Part shown: positions 55,923-64,000 of the stretch, in pieces
Position numbering within the stretch: the stretch's first letter is position 1
Layout of the letters: the number at the start of each line of letters is the position of its first letter
Assembly: GCA_038373865.1 (NCBI GenBank)
Contig: JAXGGA010002993.1
Span: 1 to 64,000, forward strand
Source: Uloborus plumipes
Taxonomy: Eukaryota > Arthropoda > Arachnida > Araneae > Uloboridae
Reading direction: 5' to 3'
Length of the DNA: 64,000 nucleotides
Notes under the pieces: model-generated
Seen by the model: the letters and a program-made list of their open reading frames with translations, nothing else
Databases searched by the model: none
Told to the model about the DNA's origin: nothing
Translations under genes and position numbers: made by a program

Positions 55923-58459
55923 TATTATAGAGTAATTTCAAGTAGTGATAACCACTACAAGCAACACCCCGCCACTCTCCTGACAATTTTCTCCTAGGGC
56001 TTAAAAGAAAGAAAAGGAAAATCTGCTGGCACTATCCATTAAAAGCATAAAAATAACGTCGACTAGTAAAATAATGAATATGAAATTAAACATTTTTTTT
56101 GTTTTGGGGGCACACAAAATTCATTTATCGCACATTCACCTATATACCTAAAAGGGTTTAATGCATGAACAAATTTTAAGAGCCAACACCAAGTACTTTC
56201 CATAAGTAGGCATTCATTCCTAAAAAAAATTAAAACACTTGAGCTTATAAAGAAAAAAATATTTATTCATTTCTTAGCCATGATAAGAAAGGATAAGAAC
56301 AAAGCATTCTTAGACACTTATCCAGATAAATAATTGAAAATTCGTAAATGTAACACACAGTGAACCTCAAAAATACTCGAAAAGCTTTCAGAAATCCCGA
56401 TCTCAGCAGCGTAGAGCGCACGTCTATTAGTGTTGCATAATTCAAAAGTATTTTGAAATGCTTACAATCGGGAAATTATTCACCGCTTTCGGCTTTAAGT
56501 GACGCGTAGTTTTAAATGACAAGTGAAATGCTGCGTGAAATCATAGACCGCCATTTCAAAACCTTTAATAATTCTTTGAAATAACAAGCTTGGTTGCCTC
56601 TGAAGTTTATTGGATCCCAATGCCTCTCGTGTAATGTCTCGAGAATCTTATTTGCATTGAAGACACTTAAGGGCCCCGAGTGTCGTTGTAATTGAAATGA
56701 GGAGTGTCATGAGAAACATATTGGTGAGAAAAGAACGGTAATTGAAGGGGTGATGATCTCCTGATGTGTGATATTTTATTTAAAATGTATGCTTAATCTC
56801 CTTCGTAGTAAGCTTTAGTGAAATGTGGGATGCAATAAATTATTAATTTCTAGGGATTGGCATAAGTCCTGTTGTTAAGGTATGCAATAGGAATCTAAAT
56901 TTATGATCGTTGTTTAAAGATTCGTTATTTGTAATATTTTATTTTTAAAACTGAAAAATAGCTGCAACCTATTAAAAGATCTTATTAGCTCTGAATTTAA
57001 TATTGAAGTTAGCAGATTACTGTTGGTGTGCCAAAAGTAAATAAATGAAATGAAATGTATTGTTGCAAAAAGTTCATTGAAAAAGAAAAAAAAAAAAAAA
57101 CTATACAGTTCCAACCACATCTGTTTTATAGAAATTGGTTGATTTTTAAAGGCTGATAAAATTGTAATTGTTTTCGTTATTCTTACGCCTTTTTTTTTTG
57201 CGGTCAGCTTAGAGATTGAGTGTTTACAATGCAATTTAAAGTGTTTGCCTTGATTATAAAAAATCAAGATTTATGAAAAAGATTCGCAGCCTAATTTGCT
57301 ATAGAAAAGTAACAGTTTAAAGGGTAAATAAGTGTTAGATTTTTACTGTTTTACGTACGCCATTAAAATCCTGCTCACTGTTTACGAATATTTTCCCAGA
57401 GATCCAAAAAAAAAAAAAAAAAGCAACCTAATAAAAGAAATATTTATACCTTCAAATCTAATTTTCATTGAAGACGTGCAGGGATTGATTTTCGTTGTAT
57501 TCCAAGAATTATCTTTACACTTATTGGAGGCGAGCGGATAATAAAATCCTCACAACTGGTGCGTTATCTCATTTGCCGTGTTATTTTTAGATCTTTCATG
57601 AATAAGGCGTCTTAGAAGAATCATTTGATTTCTATGCAGTTTTCCACCTCTTATCGGTTATCATCGAAATGTATTCTCAGAAATAAACATTCAAAAGCAT
57701 GCCCTTACTTGTTTGTTTCCAGTATTCACAATGTGTTGTTTAATAGGTAAACTAACAGCTGTGACTCAAATAAGTAGTTCATGTTTTGAATTTGATTCGC
57801 ATTAGGGACAGTTGGGGGATAAATGTGGTTATTAATAGGAGATTATATTGCATGTTTTAAAATTTCATTTGATTAGACTCTCCTTGTTTGATTTGGTCTA
57901 ATTCCGAAGATGATTCCAGAAAAATAACAGATTTAAATTAGTTATTTGAATTTTGGAGAGCAGTACTGGAGTACATTTCAGTACACAAGATAGTTTTTAA
58001 TGCAAAACTTACATCTAGTTTTGAAGCAAAAACCACTACGAAGTTGTGCATCGTTTTGAGAAAGTAAGTTGAGTAATAACCAAACTTATTTTTTATAAAT
58101 ACAGCGAGACTACTGTATCTTAAGAAAGCAGAATAAGGATCCAAATAATAGGTTTCGGGATCAATTATTCAGTGAAGGATTTTTCTCGCTCATCTTGACT
58201 GCTATATCTCAAAAAGTATCATAAGGACTCGAGAAAAAAATCACTTTTTAATGGACTCCCATGGGAACAGATACTGATTTGTTTTTGCTGTCATTCACCC
58301 GGAAACAGGGGGCGCAAACGAACGCTGTTTTAATTAAGCGTTATATCTACTCATGTTCATGTGAGTCGCCGGTTTTGTTTTATTTGAACTACAGTTGTTG
58401 TTGTCTTGTGTCAGAAAGGCTGGCAATTTGGAGGTGGGATACTTCATTTTTCCAACTGT
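55923..58459. other. spacer, no recognised gene
   Basis: Nothing with a known motif. A-runs at ~57085-57100 and 57408-57422. The stretch 56480-56760 is less A+T-rich, without repeats found elsewhere in the window; it could be a conserved non-coding piece, but that cannot be judged here. Confidence 0.35.
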
Positions 58460-58667
58460 GACGTCATTTGGTATGAAGTTCAGGTTTCCACAGTACACAC
58501 ATGACATAAAGACCCATTTATAGGATAGGCAATCATTCATAGCACAACAGCACATTCATAGCAGGAAAGGACAGGATAGACAGTACATCCATACCCGAGC
58601 CGAGAGTCGAACCCAGGACCCCTTCATCCCGGTCAGACTTCTCTGACCACTAGACAAGGTGGCCGGC
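58460..58667 (-). repeat. tRNA-derived SINE, family F
   Basis: On the minus strand the head reads GCCGGCCACCTTGTCTAGTG then GTCAGAG (A-box region), CTGACCGGGATGAAGG, and GGTTCGACTC (B box, plus coordinates 58604-58613). Spacing between the boxes fits a tRNA. The body continues to the left (ATGGATGTACTGTCTATCCT, GGGTCTTTATGTCATG) towards 58460. It shares no body with SINE family E. A genuine tRNA gene is unlikely because the acceptor stem does not close. Confidence 0.65.
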
Positions 58668-60473
58668 TTGAATTGAAGTTAAAGCACAAAATTGTTTTAA
58701 CGAGGATGAGGCGGAAGATACATTTAAATACCGCCAAGAAAGAAAATTGCTCCAAATTGGCTACTATAATACATAACTTTGAAATGTCGCTTTGATACTA
58801 AATCTTGATAGCTTCGGTAATACATAAGTAACAAGCACTCGTGTGAAATGTAGTGTAGTTTTATGTTGGCAATAGATATAGTGTTTTTCTTTCTCTGTAT
58901 CCCAATAATCGTATTAAATATTTCGTTGTAGAGTGTTTAAGAGTAGCTTCACTGACTTGTATACAATTTTACTTGTTTATTGAGAGGTATTTTATTAACC
59001 GGCACCGTTAAGCGAGTTAAATCGTTATAATAAATCTCACCCAATAATCGGGGTAAAGATTACGTTGTAGAATAGATTGGGCAGCTTCACTTACTGGTAT
59101 ACAATTTTACTTAGTTATTGCGAGGTATTTTACTAATGGATATAAAAACTCTGTTATGTAGAAATTTCTGAGCTGTTCTAGACTTAAGAGCTAGAGGAAA
59201 TATTTTTACCACTTGACGTGATTTTCAAAAGTTGGGTTTTAATCATTATTCACTTATTTGCCTCATCTGTATCAGAGTTTAAATAAATATAAGTGTTTTG
59301 ACTTTTAGGATATCTGTATAAATGCACTTTGATTACTAACTGAATTCTCGATGAATCTTTTACGCTATTAGCTCAAAATATTCACATAGCACTGTTTCAG
59401 GCTTAAGATTTTCATTCCTTAAAAGTCATTTGTGACTCACTTTTGGTCCATCAAGTAAAATTTACTTCCACCTAATCTTCGGAAATGAGTCCGTTGACAT
59501 CCAAAAATTGCAGTAATTGCGACTATTTATGTAATGCAATAAAAAGCGATTTAAAAAAAATAAGAAATTGATATTGAATAATAAAACAAAGACAAAAAAA
59601 AAAAACCCGAAACACGTTTTTTAGGTTGTTTTTGAAATGGTTCAATAAATAAAAAGAAAAAAAACGAATTCATCATATATATGAAAAAATATCCCATGTG
59701 AAGTGACATGAATCAATTAACGAATTAAAGCATTTTCTTGCGTTTCGCATAAAAAAAATATAATTCTTTGGCAAAGCACTTTTTTTCTCACTTTTGTGTT
59801 TCATTTGCTATGTTTTTTTCTTGATAAATACGTATATTAAAAAAAAAAAAACTTTAGTAGCAGTATATAGTTAGTGATTAGGAATTGTCATGAGTGTAAT
59901 TGAAATAACATATTTCATTATGAATTCAACAATAAAAAACATCTTTTAACAAAGGATTCCTGCCTGAAGGCCTTTTTTTTTTCTCTTAATTTATGTCTGA
60001 ATATACCAATCAATAACACGAGCTTTTCTTCGTGATTATATTCGTTACCACAAAGATGGGAGATTCCCGAATTAAACGGACAGAAGAGGGACGGGGAGTC
60101 AGACATTTAGCATATTCTGAACTGATATTGATTACTTTTGCTCCAGTAAATTGTAGTCAGAAGAAAAACAATGCACGTGGATCTCTCTTAGGATCTATTA
60201 AAATTTGTACTTGTGATTAATGGTTTCCGTTTTTTACATTCTTTTTTCCCCACAGTCGAAAACTGTTTAAAAAGAAATGTCGGCAGTTTTTTTTTCCTTT
60301 TAATTAAACTTCTCAGCTCAATTTACAATGAGTTTGAATGAGGAAGAAAACGGAGAAGTAGCTCGGTTTTCTATGCCTCAGTCGGGTTTTGAAGTCAGTT
60401 TCTTCATTTGTTGTTAAATTGAAGATAAAAAGTAACATCAAAAACGTCAAGGAGGTAGCAAGCTCGAGTGTTA
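58668..60473. other. spacer with a tandem duplication
   Basis: A diverged duplication of ~105 bp lies here (next entry). Frames at 59918-60220 overlap on both strands and have no motif. Confidence 0.35.
58901..59145 (+). repeat. diverged tandem duplication, ~139 bp offset
   Basis: CCCAATAATCG, ACGTTGTAGA/TCGTTGTAGA, AGCTTCACT, TATACAATTTTACTT and GAGGTATTTTA occur at 58901-59000 and again from 59040, with about 15-20% differences by eye. Confidence 0.65.
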
Positions 60474-60560
60474 TGTTTTGAAAACTTTGGAAAGTATCCA
60501 TCCTTAACTCATAACCCCTTTTTAAAGTGGATTCGTTTGCAGGAGCAACACTTTGTTCAC
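60474..60560 (+). repeat. dispersed repeat family D, copy 4 (fragment)
   Basis: GAAAACTTTGGAAAGTATCC, AACTCATAACCCC and AAAGTGGA correspond to the 3' third of the family D unit (8900-8960). The rest of the unit is missing. Confidence 0.45.
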
Positions 60561-63500
60561 GGAAAAGCTAAACTGAAAGTAAACAAACAGGTTGCCAGGA
60601 GGTTGCTGCTGTACAACTATTGAGCATTTTATCTGGAGTTTAAAAAAAAGTTAACCAATAGGAATCGCAGTCGCGGTCATATTGACACCAATTTGTGCTT
60701 GTCCAAGTCAAAAATGTAATAGAGAAGGGCAAATGACGCAAGTCTTTGTTTAAAACTAATCTATCTTTCTCGTAAACGAAGTGTAGGCGTGGCTTTTGAG
60801 AAAGGTCAGCACTGCTTAATTTTGGATCACAAAATAACTAATTGAAAAGTAAAGTCTTAGTTTTGGAGTTTTCTTTGCTTTTTCTCTCCTTTGGTGAAAT
60901 CTATACAATTTTCAACATATTTACATTTTATAAGCATTTTGGTCTGCATCAATAATTTTAATATGAGGTGCGGACCTCGATCAAAACATTTGGGACACTA
61001 CTGTTTTAAAATACAACTTATAAATTGCCGGAGAACAGGAACGTGATCGTTTTGTCTAGGAAGACTGTTAGACTTCCGTATGAGGCTGTCCATTGAAGCT
61101 TCCCTCTTTTTACCACAATGTGTTACACGTTATCTTACGCCCCCCCTCCTTTGGGGGGGGCGTTCTCCTTTTCGATAAGCATATTATCATTAAAAATCTG
61201 TGATAACACACTTTTGTTAACCCCTCCTTTCCCCTGTCTCAAGCAGTCACAATTTCATGAACTCCCTCCCCTCTCCAAAACAGCCCTTAATATATCCCTT
61301 ATTTATGTACAGTCCTTATGGGGCAAACTTCTGTCGCTGTATCATTTCCTCAAATTCCAATTACTCTGTTTCAAGTATCAAAAGGAAATATAATTTGTTT
61401 TTATAAAACTATTCTTCTGAATAGATACAGCTTAAGTTAAAATTTTAAAATAAAATTATTTCCTGGAAAGCTATTCGAGAATGTCAAGAGCAGAATTTCA
61501 TACGCCAGTCATAAACCTTTAAAATGACATATCACGCAAGTTTTTAGAGAAAACATTCAAAGTTATTAAATGGTTGTCACATAGTTGGTATTTTCATTAA
61601 AGTAAAATTGAGATCTTTTTCTTTTGCCAGTTATTTTCACCAAACAATAATCTGTTTGTTTTGTTGATACATGATTTAAAATTATTCTTTTCAACAAAGT
61701 TTGTTTCCAAATTTTGTACTGGAATGGAAACAAAAATGCTGTAGGTTATTTTCAGTGTATTAATAGTTTTCAAATAATTTGAATCAATTACCTCGTACTT
61801 ATAAAAAGCTCTTGGCTGCACATTGCAAATTCTTAGAGTTTACCATGGTGAAGGAAAACTCACAATGTTTCTTTTTCTTTATTGATAGAACGTTTGCATA
61901 GTTTATGAAACTGTTACATAATTACGACTTGAGTTAGGTTTTAAAATTTAGACAAAGTAACGAAAAAGTTAATTTGGTCACGAGATTTACGTAGTTCGGC
62001 TGGCAATAAAAGGAGTTAAAATACAATGCAGGCGAATAACACAAAGTTAGAAATTCAATATTATTAATATACTGTGCACAATGTAGTTTAAAAAATCAGG
62101 TGTTAGAATTTTCTTTGTTTTTCAATTTCCATTTGAGTTTAAATATGCTATAGATTTCTAGTTAGAGTAAGTGAAAAGAAAATAGATAAGAGTTCTAGAT
62201 CCGTTCCGTACATTTACAATCATTTTCTAAAGTTACAGTGGGTTCAGTAATGTGGTGTTGTAGAAGTTACCAACCTTGTTTTTGGAAACCTCAAGGCATT
62301 TTCTAACTCTAAAAGCATTACATTATGATATTTTCGGTAATTTTTTATCACATATAGTTGTTATTATTTTAAAACATAAAAGTTAAGTTAAAAGAGCGTT
62401 TTTGGTACACTCCTTAAAATTTTAACTACTGAAAGAGACACCGAACGAGTTGACTCAAATTCAGTTAAAAAAGCATACCACTTTCTCGGTTAAATAATTT
62501 CTACATTGCAAATTCAAAATACACGCTCAATTTTAGTAAATAAAGCATTACACAATTCAAGAATCAAGCCAAGCATGAAGCAGGCTTAATTGAAAATATT
62601 GAGTGCGTAGATATCAATATCATACCAATATTATGCTTATAATTCGCTTTTTAACAATGGAGTATTTTTCACAATAATAAAAATCCATATTAGCTTTAGG
62701 AAACGTTTTTATGAGATGCTCAGCCATTCGTAATTATCAAATTTAACATTAGAAAATAAACTAAACTACTTACGAGTACATAGGAGTATTTCCTTGGTTG
62801 TAAATCTACTTCGCTGGAATCCAGACTATGGTACAGATGTTCCCACATTTTTGGGAATGCAATAATCACAAGATAATTCTTCTTCGACAGCTGAACAATA
62901 CGAATCTTCGAGTAAATATGTACCTATTTTATTAACTTGGGAAATATTGTCTTCAGAATCATGTTTCATCCAGACTTTGACAGATGTACATGTAGCCATA
63001 TGCTACAGCTCGATCTTAATAGGCTTAAAACATTACCAGCAACTGATATTACCATCGCTTTTGCCACAGATGCCGAAAAGTACATTTGATTTAGTGAGCA
63101 TGAATTTACTTTTACCTCAGAGCTACGCAAAATGCTATTTTTGACTATTCCAAGCTTCAGTTTATCAACCCTAAGAAAAAGCTATTTAGCAATCCATGTA
63201 AGGACACAGTTGATGTCTTAAAACGTGGCCTGAAAGCTTCTTGGCTGATTTATCGCTCATTGTAGTAGTACATTTTGGCTGTATGGTAAACCTATGTCAG
63301 CCATGTACTATGCAGTGTTTTGACTGCCATTGTTGTTTGCGTGTGTTTATAGTAGAAAATAAGTTTTTCTATTAGAAAACTCACATTATTTTACTTCCTT
63401 ATCATGACTCTAACACAGCACTTTGTATTAGGAAATATGGATTTTACCAATTCGAGCGTGTAGTTTTGTTTAATCTTTCCCCATCAAGGAATGAAAGTAA

Positions 63501-64000
63501 CAGTTTATGGTGCTTCTACTGTTCCTGCTGTGCCGATAGAAAGAGAAGACGATGTAATATGTCAATAGAGAGGTAGGTTTCCTTAATGGCTAAAACTTAA
63601 TCAAATTACTTTGGCAATGTTTATTAAAAACTAAGTATATCAGCAAAAGAATTGAAACTTAAATCCAATGAACCTTTTCTTTCAAAATATTTTACTTCGA
63701 ATGTAATACACAAGATGTATTAGCATGATTTTGAAATGTGATATTTTAAACTGGAAACAGTCGTAGGTAATGAAAGTGTAAAAGCCTCGAAATTCCGAAA
63801 GGCGTTATAAATCTTCCATGTGTCTACCTGTGTATATGTATATATCATCAAGACGAGAGCTACATTCATTAACACTTTCTGTAAAGTGATAGCATAAATG
63901 TGTAGATGCCACTGGATTTAATATCCTGTGTTTTACGCATTCGATGTTTGTAGGTAACAGTGAAGCAAAAACACGTTTCTTTATCTATCCACTCACATAG
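60561..64000. other. spacer, no recognised gene
   Basis: Contains a C7/G8 mirror block (CGCCCCCCCTCCTTTGGGGG, about 61138-61162). Frames at 61118-61393 and 62947-63144 lack known motifs. No repeats with other copies in the window were noticed. Confidence 0.35.

Noticed and set aside
58604..58667. Genuine tRNA gene, minus strand
   Set aside because: Boxes A and B are good but the acceptor stem does not pair and a SINE body follows.
61138..61162. C-run/G-run mirror block as a structured element
   Set aside because: Simple homopolymer symmetry; no larger structure around it.

Overview
The window reads as A+T-rich, intron- or intergenic-like DNA of an animal, most likely an arthropod and perhaps a spider or other arachnid. 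That guess rests on the mixture of repeats (piggyBac, Tc1/mariner, PIF/Harbinger-like and hAT-like elements, a CR1/Jockey-type LINE piece, tRNA-derived SINEs, abundant homopolymer and tetranucleotide runs) and on the absence of anything bacterial; species level cannot be read from the sequence. I found no convincing host exon, no rRNA, no functional tRNA and no CRISPR. Nearly all recognisable coding capacity belongs to broken transposable elements.

Layout. 0-7.6 kb: a piggyBac remnant (307-869) that keeps the transposase cysteine-rich tail, a GATCGG-rich foldback element (1814-2222), a mariner-like internal-deletion derivative with ~150 bp inverted ends (4909-6028) and a small TA-flanked MITE (7368-7616). 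8-13.4 kb: two copies of a dispersed repeat, a SINE fragment, a 71-75 bp tandem array split by a PIF/Harbinger-type MITE with a related MITE next to it, and a 54 bp minisatellite. 15.6-21.6 kb: a nest of inverted-repeat elements (TACTGCC-ended 2.4 kb element enclosing an ATCGCCAA-rich foldback), a piggyBac-type MITE, a short TAA-flanked MITE and a third foldback copy broken by an insertion with LINE sequence. 23.3-24.6 kb: a Tc1-type transposon with clear ends and a transposase lacking its first catalytic segment. 26-36 kb: dispersed repeats and a TA-flanked MITE. 38-45 kb: a tRNA-derived SINE, further dispersed repeats and a hAT-type element with an 8 bp target duplication. 51-55.4 kb: a ~4.45 kb foldback with 1.6-1.8 kb inverted arms around a decayed gene resembling FEN1/XPG-type (PIN-like) nucleases with a cysteine-rich tail. 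55.6-64 kb: a small MITE, a second SINE type, a tandem duplication and mostly unremarkable sequence.

The elements do not form a pathway. The biological content is a history of insertion, internal deletion and nesting: several target-site duplications (TTAA, TA, TAA/TTA, 8 bp) allow superfamily assignment and relative dating. The strongest candidate for something little described is the nuclease-bearing long-arm foldback at 51-55.4 kb.
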